Below, piece after piece: positions 48,501 through 56,116 of a stretch of 64,000 nucleotides of DNA (the stretch's first letter is position 1; each line of letters starts with the position of its first letter). The translations under genes and the position numbers were made by a program. The stretch comes from Monarcha castaneiventris obscurior (Eukaryota; Chordata; Aves; Passeriformes; Monarchidae), in NCBI GenBank assembly GCA_026261815.1, contig JAMPIT010000884.1, positions 13,715,001 to 13,779,000 on the forward strand, written 5' to 3'. Below the pieces are notes generated by a model that ran no database searches, had not been told where the DNA came from, and saw only the letters and a program-made list of their open reading frames with translations.

Positions 48501-51064
48501 TTCAAGAGAACTAGCTATGTAATTACTAACTTCTACATCACTATTATGACTCTAACAAGAAATTACCTTTGGTTTTTTGCTTGCTTAGTTGTTTTAGGGC
48601 TTAGCTGGTTTTGAGTTTATTTTTTGTTGTTATTGTTTGGGGGTTTTCTAGTTTGTTGTACTTTAAACTGGTTTTCCTGCATGGATTTCAATATGATCAT
48701 ATGAAAGTTGAGATGGGTTTTATTACTGTTTATCATACATCTGTGACTCTCTATTTTTCCCCCCAGCAACATTAATAGATTAAGACATTTTTTCTCATTA
48801 AATAACAGTTTTCTAATGTAGGTCAAGGATTCTGCCTGTCTCATGAGGTATTTAATACAAAAAAAGTCTCCAAAATGCACTTAAAGGAACCCTGCAATGT
48901 TTCTTACCACATGGTAAGTCAATTATTTCAATCCAAGTTTCTGACATTACAGAATTTGCTCAGTTAGAACACATTCTAAAGTTTATTTTTCCCTTGCAGG
49001 CTGGATTAATCTTCTGAAAAAGCACTTCTCAGGGTTAAAATTTTCAATGACTAGCTAAACTATAGGGTTTTTTCCCCTTGTTTAACTGTTAACTACTGGG
49101 TAGAAGAGATGACAGCTCTTGTCTGTCATCACTGATCAAAGCTGCTATCTTGGTCTCCTAGAAAACTTAAGGCACTTCTTAATTCTGTAGCAAGTGCACT
49201 TCATTCTCAGGAAAGCTGAAAATTAAAAAAAAAAAAAAGCAGACCATAGGCTCATCAGCTTTATCCGATAAACTTAAAAGTTGATAAGAACATCTGGGCA
49301 TTTACCTTAACCTCCTGGGAAACTGGGTGAATGGAGAAGTGAAACATAAATTAAAGTGACCCTAGGATTCTCCTAAGGAATCCTTTCCTAGGAAGGCAGG
49401 ACTTCTACTTCTGGTCCAATGGCAGGAAATCATTCACCTGCTGTTTAGCACAGGGTCACCTCCCACCTCTCGCACAACTCCTTACTCTTACCCAGAGTTC
49501 CAACTCTCTCTGTTTTACCTAGAGACATCCACAAACAACAAACAATTGTTTGTGATGGAGCAATTTCTGTAACAATGCTGGCCCAGATGCCTCATCAGTC
49601 ACTCAAGGTTTTTGCTGTTCACACAGATCAGAAAGGTCAGGTTCTGTAGACAATTTAAGTACGTGCAATTCATAAAATCTGAGATACCTGATAGAAATTA
49701 CAACTACAGTGACAATTTGTTTCAGACACCTCAGTTTCCAAATTAAATGTGGAAAGAGTCGAGTGCCCTGAAAAATACATAAGCTTTGCTTCTCTCTTTC
49801 AGCAGAATACTAACACATAGCACTGTCTAGTACCTTGTGGAATAACTGAATTATTTTAGTTCTAATTTATTTGGACATAAAGACTTACTCTGCCCACAGG
49901 GCTCATTGGATGAGCAGCATAATCTGATGTCAGATTATAGTTAGTTGCTTCACATATCATGCTTACTGGTCGCTCCTTCTTTTCTTCAGATGACATTGCT
50001 GCAGCAGTCCTGAAAATAGAATATGTAATAGCACTAGAACATGCTGTGTGTGCAGACTGCTAATAAAAAGCACCCCTAGATGTAGCCTTGTACAGCCTGT
50101 GTCCTACTTTTCCAATTTGAAAGCAATTCAAACTTCACTGCAGAGTTACCTGTGCTGTGTTTTAAACTCAAATCTATTATAGATGAATTTTAAGATGTTG
50201 TTTAAAAATAGAATTTCTCTGTTAGTGCAAGGTGTTGGTGGGAGGGAAAAAGACAAGGTATGAGCGTGAGATGGAAATGGGAAGAGATGCTCTCCAAAGA
50301 CCCCATCTGGCTTTGCCCCACTTGGGTGAGACCAGGCACATCTGTGGAATTTGGCCAGTTCTGATGGTTTTCACTCGAGCCACCGTGTAACGTGCTACAG
50401 CAATGGTGGTGAGTAGCACACCCAGAGCCCAGACACCAATAAAGTCTCGAGGTCAGCTATGAGCTCCATGCAGACCTTCTTGTATCACTGTTTATTCTAC
50501 AGAACTAATGCAAAGACAGCAGATCCAACTTATTATCCAATGATTCAGAAAGTGTCCCAGCTGGCCAAGGAAATAACCAATTGAGCAGAAACTATCAGGC
50601 AAAACATTATAGATTAACAGCTTGTGATTATCCCTAAGTGATTATAAAATGTATCCCTTTCTGCAAGTTTATTTGATTGTTATATAATATCTAGGTTGTT
50701 TACTAAAATTACAGAAAAACTAAAGTGACAAGTAGAAATTCATAAAGTGCATAAATATGATTCATTTCTATCATAGAACTAATCTGAGCTATGGTTTATA
50801 TTTTGAAAGTTAGTATAAAATATTTATCATTACTTTCAAGTAATTTAAACAAGTAAAACTATCTACATGTTGATCTGACTTGGAAAAAATAAATATTGCC
50901 ACTACTAATCACTGAATCTTACTTCATTATTAATGGCCCTTAAAACCTATGTTTTATAGAGTCAAACAGAAGGCACTTACTGCTCATTCACAACAAAAAT
51001 ACAGTTGTCCTGCGAAGGCTGTCCTGTTACTGGATGTTTGCAGGTTACTTTTCGTTCATTATGA
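443..51064 (-). CDS. PLEKHA5: PLEKHA5 (partial gene, 17 internal coding exons)
   Basis: Gene-level entry covering the 17 exons listed separately. The product is a cytoplasmic and membrane-associated adaptor with two WW domains, a phosphoinositide-binding PH domain and a C-terminal coiled coil. In the family, the WW domains bind PDZD11 and the proteins help traffic cargo such as ATP7A; PLEKHA5 also associates with microtubules. Identification rests on near-identity to human PLEKHA5 as I recall it: the PH domain (GWLYKQ, KKRWFVL, NMRTYYFCTDTGKEMELW), the central WQLYEWQQRQFYNKQ motif and the coiled coil. Phases agree at every junction, giving 794 whole codons without a stop. PLEKHA6 and PLEKHA7 are paralogues but match less closely. 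WW1, most of WW2, the start codon, the C-terminus and both UTRs are outside the window. No promoter or polyadenylation site is visible. Confidence 0.95.
555..1610 (-). other. Intron between exons 16 and 17
   Basis: 1056 nt. It contains a short (TG)n run at 1137-1151 and an A-run near 1441-1452. No coding similarity is visible. Confidence 0.88.
1611..1712 (-). CDS. PLEKHA5: PLEKHA5 exon 16: coiled coil, part 3
   Basis: 102 nt, 34 codons, phase 0 both ends. It encodes ELERAWREYDKLEYDVTVT and RNHMQEQLDRLGEIQ (human RNQMQEQLDHLGEVQ). The ELERAWREYDKLE helix is highly conserved in the PLEKHA4-7 family. The donor, CAG|GTGTGG, lacks the usual A at +3/+4 and is weak for a constitutive exon. The acceptor is ACTTAG. 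Confidence 0.94.
1713..3084 (-). other. Intron between exons 15 and 16
   Basis: 1372 nt, AT-rich. It holds one long A-homopolymer at 2864-2888, a T-run near 2610, and small reading frames with no recognisable product. Confidence 0.88.
2864..2888. repeat. A25 homopolymer
   Basis: Uninterrupted run of 25 A on the plus strand (T in the transcript), inside the intron between exons 15 and 16. I see no retroposed body next to it, so it is a simple repeat rather than a processed-copy tail. Its length is prone to assembly error. Confidence 0.95.
3085..3234 (-). CDS. PLEKHA5: PLEKHA5 exon 15: coiled coil, part 2
   Basis: 150 nt, 50 codons, phase 0 both ends. It encodes YTLEQALLSASQEIEM, NADNPAAIQNVVLQRDD, LQNGLLSTCREVSRATA. 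The DNPAAIQ break between helices and the RDDLQNGLLSTCREL-type helix match human PLEKHA5 (one Leu to Val change in CREV). Donor GCA|GTAAGT is strong and the acceptor is AATAG. Confidence 0.95.
3369..3449 (-). CDS. PLEKHA5: PLEKHA5 exon 14: coiled coil, part 1
   Basis: 81 nt, 27 codons, phase 0 both ends. It encodes AKLSRLCEQDKVVQALE and EKLQQLHKEK. Leucines at heptad spacing and the alternation of Glu/Lys with hydrophobics indicate a coiled coil, used for oligomerisation in this family. Acceptor TACTAG; donor AAA|GTAGGA, moderate. The intron to the next exon is only 134 nt. Confidence 0.94.
3450..4020 (-). other. Intron between exons 13 and 14
   Basis: 571 nt, AT-rich; no repeat or motif recognised. 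Exons 13 to 16 form a compact cluster separated by introns of 134 to 1372 nt, unlike the multi-kilobase introns upstream. Confidence 0.88.
4021..4083 (-). CDS. PLEKHA5: PLEKHA5 exon 13: entry to the coiled-coil region
   Basis: 63 nt, 21 codons, phase 0 both ends. It encodes LTQEECRGTLYKYRTEELD and ID (human LSQDEGRGTLYKYRPEEVDID). The KYRTEELDIDAK stretch leads straight into the coiled coil. Acceptor CTTATAG, donor GTAAGT. It can follow exon 12 (long form) or exon 9 (canonical form) with the same phase. Confidence 0.93.
4084..9761 (-). other. 5.7-kb intron between exons 12 and 13
   Basis: No interspersed repeat was recognised. It contains a small direct repeat near 4586-4602 and several isolated splice-like sites, of which only the 15-nt candidate at 5182-5196 keeps the frame. 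The rest appears to be unique AT-rich sequence. Confidence 0.8.
9762..9842 (-). CDS. PLEKHA5: PLEKHA5 exon 12: cassette exon
   Basis: 81 nt, 27 codons, phase 0 both ends. It encodes MKENEPLITMVHTMIENS and ALRPQLYQQ, a segment also typical of the paralogue PLEKHA6 as I recall it. The Met at its start is internal, not a translation start: the exon is preceded by an AG acceptor (GAAATAG), and the previous exon is in frame. The donor CAA|GTAAGG is good apart from the last exon base. It is probably spliced in together with exons 10 and 11. Confidence 0.87.
9843..16131 (-). other. 6.3-kb intron between exons 11 and 12
   Basis: Mostly unique AT-rich sequence. Visible low-complexity parts are (TA)n at 10742-10754, (TTG)n at 10946-10960 and (AAC)n near 13914-13927. 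A partly duplicated motif (CTCCAGAGAGTGG, twice at an 18-nt offset) lies at 11164-11193. No exon with both good sites and an open frame was found. Confidence 0.8.
16132..16185 (-). CDS. PLEKHA5: PLEKHA5 exon 11: 54-nt cassette exon
   Basis: 54 nt, 18 codons, phase 0 both ends, encoding NEILSHHLQRNAIYLDHQ. I found it because long PLEKHA5-type isoforms read SPK, then NEILSHHLQRN, then YLDHQ, then MKENEPL, and the neighbouring exons supply exactly the flanking parts. The acceptor is TTCTAG-like (GCTAG before AAT) and the donor CAG|GTGGGA is weak. It is too short to show up as a reading frame on its own. Skipping or including it keeps the frame. Confidence 0.85.
16186..16865 (-). other. Intron between exons 10 and 11
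   Basis: 680 nt, AT-rich, nothing recognised. The two flanking cassette exons are close together, which fits their being spliced as a unit. Confidence 0.85.
16866..16985 (-). CDS. PLEKHA5: PLEKHA5 exon 10: cassette exon, helical segment
   Basis: 120 nt, 40 codons, phase 0 both ends. It encodes PEELTLLLIKLRRQQAEL, then SSIREHTLAQLMQLKLEASS and PK. The pattern is that of an amphipathic helix rich in Leu, Gln and Arg, which would extend the downstream coiled coil. It is absent from the canonical 1116-residue human isoform but resembles a segment I recall from longer PLEKHA5 isoforms and its paralogues. Acceptor CTCCTTCAG; the donor is AAG|GTCAGC, with a C at +3, which is weak and typical of alternative exons. 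Confidence 0.85.
17316..17351. repeat. 18-nt tandem duplication, two copies
   Basis: Two head-to-tail copies of AATTGATGATATTSACTT differing at one base (G at 17329, C in the second copy). Intronic, with no coding role. Confidence 0.9.
17383..17450. repeat. 36-nt tandem duplication, nearly two copies
   Basis: The unit starts ATGTCATTACCTGTACATGG and runs 36 nt; the first copy is 17383-17418 and the second 17419-17450, identical over the 32 nt shared. In the transcript each copy carries CAG|GTAATG, a donor-like site. The reading frame MSLPVHGQPFE repeated on the plus strand is incidental. Confidence 0.92.
19069..19101. repeat. A-rich (AAAAC)n low-complexity tract
   Basis: Ten A followed by repeated CAAAA units on the plus strand. 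Intronic simple repeat. Confidence 0.85.
19702..19785 (-). CDS. PLEKHA5: PLEKHA5 exon 9: short Pro/Gln linker
   Basis: 84 nt, 28 codons, phase 0 both ends. It encodes HVFVPDRRSMPAGLSLQ and PVTPQGLQGKT, matching human HVYVPDRRSVPAGLTLQ. In the canonical human isoform, as I recall it, this exon joins directly to the exon equivalent to number 13 (human GKT|LSQDE; here GKT|LTQEE). In this window three extra in-frame exons lie between the two. Acceptor TGTACAG, donor GTGAGT. Confidence 0.93.
19786..24839 (-). other. 5.1-kb intron between exons 8 and 9
   Basis: Largely unique. A pyrimidine-rich plus-strand stretch at 20070-20160 opens a chance 151-codon frame. An 11-nt tandem duplication of TGTGCTTTTAG lies at 24345-24366. 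No interspersed repeat or further exon was identified. Confidence 0.82.
24840..25308 (-). CDS. PLEKHA5: PLEKHA5 exon 8: central conserved region with the WQLYEWQQRQFY motif
   Basis: 469 nt; one base completes Gly, then 156 codons to phase 0. It encodes YQTLPRNMPSHRAQ, RYPEGYRTLPRNSKTRPESL, EDKRRSMRDDTMWQLYEWQQ, then the Ser/Thr-rich TLSSPKTMMNISDQTMHSIP and TSPSHGSIAG, and YSPQRTYRSEVSSPVQRGDV up to HRTHHTK. The RRSMRDDTMWQLYEWQQRQFY core is shared by PLEKHA5, 6 and 7, and the many Ser-Pro sites suggest phosphoregulation (inference). The acceptor is GTTCCAG and the donor AAG|GTAAAA. A long open frame continues upstream into the intron but has no homology there, so the boundary is set by the splice site and by human. 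Confidence 0.95.
25309..29989 (-). other. 4.7-kb intron between exons 7 and 8
   Basis: Unique AT-rich sequence. A donor-like AAAG|GTGAGC lies about 90 nt upstream of exon 8 in the transcript (near 25395) but has no acceptor to pair with. A slightly GC-richer patch occurs at 27360-27480. No repeats of known family were seen. Confidence 0.82.
29990..30457 (-). CDS. PLEKHA5: PLEKHA5 exon 7: linker after the PH domain
   Basis: 468 nt, in phase 2 and out phase 2, so it could be skipped without a frameshift. Conserved blocks are NHRVLIKPE, QNNQKNKE, EEKKALEAEKYGFQK and PLTKINSVKLN near the start, and MQRTNSM, LEQWIKIQRGKGQEEETRG at the end. Between them, about 50 residues (from around PVGSEYRTLP to ALQAHVESE) differ strongly from the human sequence, and the DNA there is unusually CpG-rich. 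The segment looks disordered. Acceptor CCTTCCAG, donor GTAAGT. Confidence 0.94.
30620..30745. repeat. G/T-rich low-complexity tract
   Basis: Runs of T broken by GGGG and GGTTGG/TTGGTT units on the plus strand. In the transcript it reads as an A/C-rich, CCAACC-bearing stretch starting about 160 nt upstream of exon 7. Confidence 0.8.
32101..32118. repeat. (GA)n microsatellite
   Basis: Nine GA-type units in a row on the plus strand; intronic. Confidence 0.9.
35498..35613 (-). CDS. PLEKHA5: PLEKHA5 exon 6: C-terminal half of the PH domain
   Basis: 116 nt, 38 codons plus two bases. It encodes AAHPNMRTYYFCTDTG, then KEMELWMKAMIDAAL and VQTEPVK. The ELWMKAM segment is the C-terminal amphipathic helix with the invariant PH-domain Trp. 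Human has MLDAAL where this has MIDAAL. The acceptor that matches human is CCAATCAG directly before GCA. A visually stronger acceptor (CTTCTTTTACAG) sits 43 nt further upstream in the transcript and would break the frame; see findings. The donor, GTATTG after AAAAG, is moderate. Confidence 0.93.
35614..36537 (-). other. Intron between exons 5 and 6, with decoy splice sites
   Basis: 924 nt. It contains a strong acceptor 43 nt upstream of the one used for exon 6 and two mini-exon-like units at 35698-35722 and 35993-36015. All of them would break the PH-domain frame. The remainder is AT-rich. Confidence 0.82.
36538..36638 (-). CDS. PLEKHA5: PLEKHA5 exon 5: PH domain strands 4-6
   Basis: 101 nt; two bases complete an Asp codon, then 33 codons to phase 0. 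It encodes EKEEGILGSILLPSF, QISVLTAEDHI and NRKYAFK, close to human (IALLTSEDHINRKYAFK). This exon has no long open frame of its own beyond its ends, so it was found by translating between splice sites. The acceptor is a short pyrimidine run ending CCCAG and the donor is GTAAGG. Confidence 0.94.
36639..39954 (-). other. 3.3-kb intron between exons 4 and 5
   Basis: AT-rich unique sequence. It includes a chance plus-strand frame at 38955-39380 and a short A/GA-rich run near 39780-39800. No repeat family was recognised. Confidence 0.83.
39955..40027 (-). CDS. PLEKHA5: PLEKHA5 exon 4: PH domain strands 2-3
   Basis: 73 nt, 24 codons plus one base (phase 1 exit). It encodes DSTGMKLWKK and RWFVLSDLCLFYYR. 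The Lys-Trp-Lys-Lys-Arg-Trp cluster on strands 1-2 forms the positively charged pocket that contacts the phosphoinositide headgroup in PH domains. RWFVL and the LFYYR strand are hallmark PH residues. Acceptor CATGCAG and donor GTAAGT. A CR1 fragment begins about 190 bases away, in the intron to its right. Confidence 0.95.
40217..40573 (-). mobile_element. CR1 LINE fragment, 5'-truncated
   Basis: Read on the minus strand, this ends with the CR1 3' region: the plus strand begins with AGAATCCCAGAACTG, then GGTTGGAAAAGGCCGTTCAG and ATCATCGAGTCCAG, the complement of the usual CR1 tail that closes with a short octamer repeat. The middle (CCCTGGGCAGCCAGTTCCA, GGTGAAGAATTTTTTCCTAA) complements the standard CR1 3' sequence. 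The body stops near CCTTTTCTCCAGGC, so it is strongly 5'-truncated. Boundaries are approximate, and target-site duplications were not resolved. Confidence 0.9.
41494..42435 (+). mobile_element. CR1 LINE fragment with decayed reverse-transcriptase C-terminus
   Basis: About 0.94 kb. Broken frames show CR1 ORF2 remnants in order: WIKNWL near 41494, CTLSKFADD-like sequence near 41620, AVIQRDLNRLGNWAEKDLLK and KCSVLHLERNNPM at 41690-41800, and GLEHLSHENQVRELGLFSL at 42017-42075. Several frameshifts and stops separate them, so it is a dead copy. The 3' part contains the CR1 motifs GGGTCCCTTCCAGCTCAG and a degraded tail. It is 5'-truncated, as most avian CR1 copies are. It lies antisense to PLEKHA5. 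Confidence 0.92.
42436..42518 (+). mobile_element. Second CR1 3' tail, abutting the larger copy
   Basis: Starts with CTGCTTGAGCAGGGGAGGTT, continues with CTAGATCATCATGAGGTCCC and TTCCAACCAAGA, and ends in TGTGATTCTGTG, a complete CR1 3' end of another subfamily type. It follows the first tail with no spacer. Confidence 0.8.
43500..43604 (-). CDS. PLEKHA5: PLEKHA5 exon 3: basic stretch and first strand of the PH domain
   Basis: 105 nt, 35 codons, phase 0 at both ends. It encodes TSRSSKKVHNFGKRSNS, then IKRNPNAPVVRRGWLYKQ. GWLYKQ is the classic start of beta-strand 1 in PEPP-family PH domains. The preceding Lys/Arg-rich stretch is conserved in PLEKHA4-7 and, with the PH domain, contributes to phosphoinositide binding (family knowledge). 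The acceptor is ATTTAG and the donor GTACTC. The match to human is almost complete. Confidence 0.94.
43605..49888 (-). other. 6.3-kb intron between exons 2 and 3
   Basis: AT-rich and mostly unique. A T/G-rich tract lies at 48571-48652. An in-frame 9-nt splice-bounded unit at 49306-49314 is noted in findings. No interspersed repeat was recognised. Confidence 0.82.
49889..50009 (-). CDS. PLEKHA5: PLEKHA5 exon 2: linker between WW2 and PH
   Basis: 121 nt; one base completes the Gln codon, then 40 codons ending in phase 0. It encodes a Ser/Glu/Lys-rich linker with SSEEKKERP, then TSDYAAHPMSPVGR. The match to human (TSEEKKERPISM, TSDYAVHPMSPVGR) is strong. The sequence looks disordered, and its Ser-Pro site is a plausible phosphorylation site (inference). 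Acceptor TTTTCAG and donor GTAAGT are both good. It is joined to exon 1 by the short intron at 50010-50980. Confidence 0.93.
50010..50980 (-). other. Intron between exons 1 and 2
   Basis: 971 nt. A slightly GC-richer block at 50220-50450 has no recognisable identity. No exon or repeat was supported. Confidence 0.85.
50981..51064 (-). CDS. PLEKHA5: PLEKHA5 exon 1 of window: end of WW domain 2
   Basis: 84 nt. It starts on the last base of an Asn or Ser codon and ends after two bases of a Gln codon. It encodes HNERKVTCKHPVTGQPSQ and then DNCIFVVNE. The HNERKVTCKHP segment is the third strand and closing Pro of the second WW domain; here Cys replaces the usual Thr/Trp of ligand-binding WW domains, as in the human protein. 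The acceptor follows a pyrimidine-rich tract ending TTTTTCACAG and the donor is GTAAGT. It corresponds to about residues 77-103 of human PLEKHA5. The first half of this WW domain is in an exon to the right of the window. Confidence 0.92.
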
Positions 51065-51223
51065 CTGTGAAAAAGAGATAAAAGTATTAGGCAATAATGT
51101 TTTGTTTTTCCAGCTCAATTATGTAAATCCAGTATATCAAATGTATCAGTATAGTGAAAACAATTTAAGAATATTTCATTATGGCACATAACAATGTACC
51201 TGTAAACACTCACAAATGCATAA

Positions 51224-51251
51224 ATATATATATATATACACACACACACAA
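51224..51251. repeat. Compound (TA)n(CA)n microsatellite
   Basis: About seven TA units pass directly into about seven CA units on the plus strand, 160 bases upstream of exon 1 in the transcript. Likely polymorphic. Confidence 0.93.
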
Positions 51252-51861
51252 AGAAAAAGGATGAGAACTAGTATCGAAGAATCTTCATTAATACTCTCAA
51301 AAGAGATGGCAGACACTGGCACTGGGTCGGTAATCATTTTGAATTTTAAAAACTACAGCAGTAGAAATGTTTTTAGTTCATATATGAACATAGATAATTC
51401 ACTTCATCTATGACTTTATGTATTCGTAAATAGGATTTCAGCTGGACAGGGACAAGTGAAACATGAGACATATTTAACTGCTCTGTAAGGATAAAATAAC
51501 ACTACTGTAAAAGCAGTTGTCTTCATCCTTAGGACATGAAGATACTAGTTTAAAATTTCCAATATTACAGAGAAATACTCAGTGACTGGAATAAGAGTGA
51601 GGGGGTTGCAATCACAGTTCTCCTTTTGCAGGTGGCTGTTTAATTCAGGGTGCTGCTCAGAAGTACCCTCCAGTGGCGGGGAGGCTCAGCAGCACAAAAA
51701 CACTCATTCCCCTGAACTGCAGATCCTGATAGATCACAGCAGCTCCCACAGCTTGGAAGAAACTGCCCAAATTCAACAACTACCAGCTGCTGCTATGCAA
51801 GAAAGAGATGTTTGGACTTGAGTCCTCCAGCCCCTGAAGGGAAGGAAGGGAAAGGGAGGGC

Positions 51862-52289
51862 TGGTTTTGGGCTCTTCAGTTGAAGAAAGACAAGGAGCTA
51901 CTGGACAGGGTTCAGCACAGGGCTATGGAGATGATGAGGAGCATCTCTCCTGTGAGGAAAGACTGAGGAAGCTTTGGTCAGCCTGGAGAAAAGATGATTG
52001 AGAGGGGATCTTATCAATGCATCCACATATCTGAAGGGTGAGTGACAAGAACACAGGGCCAGGCTCTCTTCAGTGGTGCTCAGTGACAGGACAAGGGGAG
52101 CAAACTGAAACAGCCAGTTCCACCTGAATATGAGGAAGAAATACTGTGACAGTGACTGAGCACTGGAGCAGGCTGCCCAGAGAGGCTGTGGAGTCTCAAA
52201 ACCTGCCTGGACAAAACCCTGTGCACTCTGCTCTCGGTGAGCCTGCCTTGGCAGAGGATTTGGACTAGATGATCTCCAGATCAGAGGCA
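51862..52289 (+). mobile_element. CR1 LINE fragment, 5'-truncated
   Basis: Characteristic CR1 3' segment: GGGCTCTTCAGTTGAAGAAA, GGAGCTACTGGACAGGGTTC, AGCATCTCTCCTGTGAGGAA, then GAGCAGGCTGCCCAGAGAGG, and a terminal GGACTAGATGATCTCCAGAT. The final octamer tail is missing or lost. No intact frame remains. It lies antisense to the host gene. Confidence 0.92.
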
Positions 52290-54664
52290 CTTTATCCTTA
52301 ACACCTACTTCTTTTACTGCCTATCCATTTAACCATCTGAACTTTCAAAACTATGAAGCACAGCTTATCTCATGAATGTCACGTTTTCCACTGTTCTTGC
52401 TTCGTAAAACAACCTCAATTTAACAAGCCTGTCTTAATATTTTCCACTTTTAAAATAAAATTCTTTGAATCATAGCAATTTGCAATTATAGAGCATTATT
52501 GATTAGAAGTTGCCTCCAAACAAAAGCCTAATAAAAAATCCACACTACTTTCATGGTGAATGAATGGATAAGCCTTCATAAACCTGGAAGGCAAGACTAG
52601 AAAGATAACCCAATTCTTTGCACTTCCTCTACTGGGATTTTAAAAACCTACTGATGCCTAAATGGAGAAACTGTGTTACAGAGCTTAACAAACGAGCTAG
52701 CAATTGCCAGTACTTCATCTTTGTACTAAATTCAGCAGATAGTTCTAAGTTTAGCTCCTGAAGAAGCTGTTGTTGCAGAAATGTATCAATTACAATGAAG
52801 AGTTAGGGAAGAGCCAGTCCGAGGACATTCTGTGCCGTGCCTAATTGCCATGGTCATACAATGCCTCTCAAGGAAAGTGGCCCAGATTAAAGGGAATTCG
52901 GATTCAAAACATTCCTGAGGAAGCATCCAGGTTTCTTTGGTTGAGTGTTTTTCCTTTTGTGATTCCTCTTTTTCTTCCCTTCCAGAAACTTCCTTTTTTT
53001 TTCCCCTCTGACATTTCAGAAACTCTTACACCGAAGTGATAAAAACCCCCCAAAACTACAGGGATGAGCTGGCCAAAAAAGCTTTGCCAAAGCGTTGCCT
53101 TCTTGTTTGCATTAAACCTTGACAGGTGACTGCCAGCTGACACCCATAAATGTAGAAATAAGTGGACCAGGACTTCTGCTCAGGGACCATCAATACTCAG
53201 GTCCACCTGAGAGGAGGCAATCCCATGTTTTGTGTGAGTGCACCTCACTGATGACACAGGAAGAGGCCACACTCAAAGACTGCAGTGGGGAAGCCATACA
53301 AAACCAGGAGGGAAAGATGGGAGAGGGCAGAAAAGTGGGAGGGGAGAGGAGAGCAAAGGAAGCAATATTCGAGAATATTTTGCTTCAGGTTTGAATCATG
53401 TATCAAGTTAGCATTTCAAAACCACCAAAAAATCCTTGAGGAAAACACAGTTTTCCTCACAGCTCACACAGATGTTGAGATGTATAGGAGGTAGATGGGA
53501 TTACATAAAAAAGGCAGGAAACATATCACATACATGAACCATGCTCCTGTGGATTATGCAGTACTTTCCTTCTAAACCTGCATAATCACTTCCTTCTAAA
53601 AGGGCAAGGCAAAGGAAAAACAGGCTTTTCTTTCCCTTCAGTTTAGACACAAGTGAAATCTCATGAGTGAACACTGGAAATTCAGCTTGTGCAACTAAGA
53701 GTGATGACTGTAAATATGTCTAACTGGATGAACAGATTTTAAATACTTCCATTTGAAAACTTTTTCATTACTCATCTAATTACTGCATTTTTGGCAGTAA
53801 TTTAGCTGGTATTTTGACAAGACTCCTCAAAATACTTGCACAAGGTGTAGCAAAGCTTGATAATTATTGTCATAACCCTCCCACATAACAGTAGGTTAAG
53901 GCATTTGTTTTAAACTCCATCTTGCAGAGCACAGAGTGTTTTAGTCAAACCAAGCTACAATTTGATATTCACAATCTTCAACATCCAGTTTAGACAGCTG
54001 TTCAGTTATCCATAAATTTCTGGGTACATACATACTCTTAGAATTTCATTTACTATACTACAATAATCTATACATCATCAATAAATCTCAGGGGAAATAA
54101 AGCAAAAAACTAATAGTTATTTTTTTACTGAGAACTCTAATTTCAACTTTATACCAAGTCCAATGTGTAATTCAGAGTTTCAACTCTGCATATTTATGTC
54201 TGTACTGTTATTATGTGGAAAGAGAGTGATTCACTTTGACACAGCCAGACAGAAGCCAGTGTGATACTTTTTACTTATGCAGAGATACAGCCTCTTCCTT
54301 CTCCTTCCAGTTTTTTCTATGTTTTGAGAACACAGAATAACCATACACAAAGTCTTCTGCACTTTTTCCGAAGGCCGTAACTGACCCTTACTATTTTAGG
54401 ATCCATATTAATGGCATAATAGACACAAAGACAGGAAAAAATTCCCTGTGTATTTCATTATTATTCATGAGCATATTCTCCAGACTTGGTAAGTGGCACA
54501 AACTATTCCTCATTAATATTTGCTACTGGAATGTGCTGGGCTTCAGAAATGACACTAAGATGACATGAGATAAGCATTTCAATGCAAAATAAAGCGTAGT
54601 TCTTGGCATGTATGAAGATAATATTTTATACTCGATTCCAGTTTGATACCTGCCATAAAAGAAT

Positions 54665-54690
54665 CAAAACCAAACGAAACCAAACCAACA
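54665..54690. repeat. (AAACC)n-like low-complexity tract
   Basis: CAAAACCAAACGAAACCAAA and a further ACC unit on the plus strand; imperfect pentamer repeat. Confidence 0.75.
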
Positions 54691-56070
54691 ATAAATAAGA
54701 AAATACACTACCCTAACCACACCAAAATAGCCTCCCATGGGTGGAAGGTCCATTTTTAGCTATCTCAGTACAAAACAACTAATACCAACCTAACACCACC
54801 GACTTAACCTGACCCCTTTTCTACAGAATTTTCTAACTTCTCTTTTCCAATCCTTTCCTCTGAAAACTGCAAGTTTTAGCATCATTAATAAAGTGTCTCT
54901 TAGTTCTGGCACATGGACAAGCCCTCAGAGCAAAAGGATTTATCCTGTTCAGTTAGAAGTTGACAGTAACCTTGAATTTGACTCATGTTATTTCCCTTCT
55001 TATCTACTCTCTTTCTCCTTTCCATCCTTTGAGACTCTTAATCTCTTTAGGAGGCAGGATTATTTTACTTGTTTTCTAGACATATTCAGAAAAACCTTGT
55101 TGTGTAGTTTTAATCTACTCACTAAATGTACAGTCAACAGCAATCTTATTGTTGGCTTAATGTGATCCAAGGACTACTGAAAAAAAAAAATCACTCAACT
55201 ATATCATTCAGAGACATTATTCTATTTGTAAGCAGCAACTGAGCACATCATTCCAGGTGCAGAGCTTGCCAAAGAAGTCCTACACAAGCAGGTTTCTTTG
55301 TTTTCGTTCTATCTTGTGTTTACAGGACTGCTGACCCAAAATGCTGTGTACCAATGTTTTGTTCAAACACACGTTATAGAAGTCAGCCAAATTAAAATTC
55401 TGATCAGTTTTGCTATTTTGAAATCACTATCATCTTTGTCAGCATATTGGATAGGAAATTAACTCAGATTACTGCAGTTAGAATGGAAAAAAGAGAGATA
55501 TGTAATCCAGTGGTCCAGGATGATGCACACAGTTGAAATGAAGGGTTAGACCATTTTTCCTCTGGAACAGAGCAGTTCACTCAAAAGTGGCAACAAAGAT
55601 CAAAGTCCCAGGGTGGAAACAGTTGGTTTGGGGTCTCTCCATTAAATGATTTGGTTGAGCTCCATGTTGTCTTAAAAGAAAAGGAAATAAAAAAAAAAAA
55701 GAGCTGGGCCAGAACTCCCAAAGACACATCTGGTTTCCTCCCACTAAAATTAAAACTAGATGCCACTTCAAAGCTTCTCTCATGCCCTTTCTTTGTAGCC
55801 TTTATTTATGTGTTCCTCAGTGCTAAGGCCTTCCCATTTGCTTATTCTCAATGTGGCCATCAAAGCAAAGGTTGAATACAAATAAAATCACAAACCAGGA
55901 CACAACTTTTAAGAGGCCTCCACATCTTTAATTTAGAAACCCTGTTCCTTTTGACAAATGAACACTGAAGAACACATTTCAGAAGAATGCTACACCAAAT
56001 ATCTGCTTCCTAACACTTAGTCTACACCTTAGATAAGATTTACAGACTGACAATCTAATCTCTATTATGG

Positions 56071-56116
56071 ATACACACAAATATACACAATATACACAAA
56101 TATATCACAAATATAC
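56071..56116. repeat. Imperfect (ATACACAAAT)n tandem repeat
   Basis: About four to five degenerate 8-10-nt units of ATACACAA / ATATACACAA. Intronic minisatellite-like tract. Confidence 0.85.
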
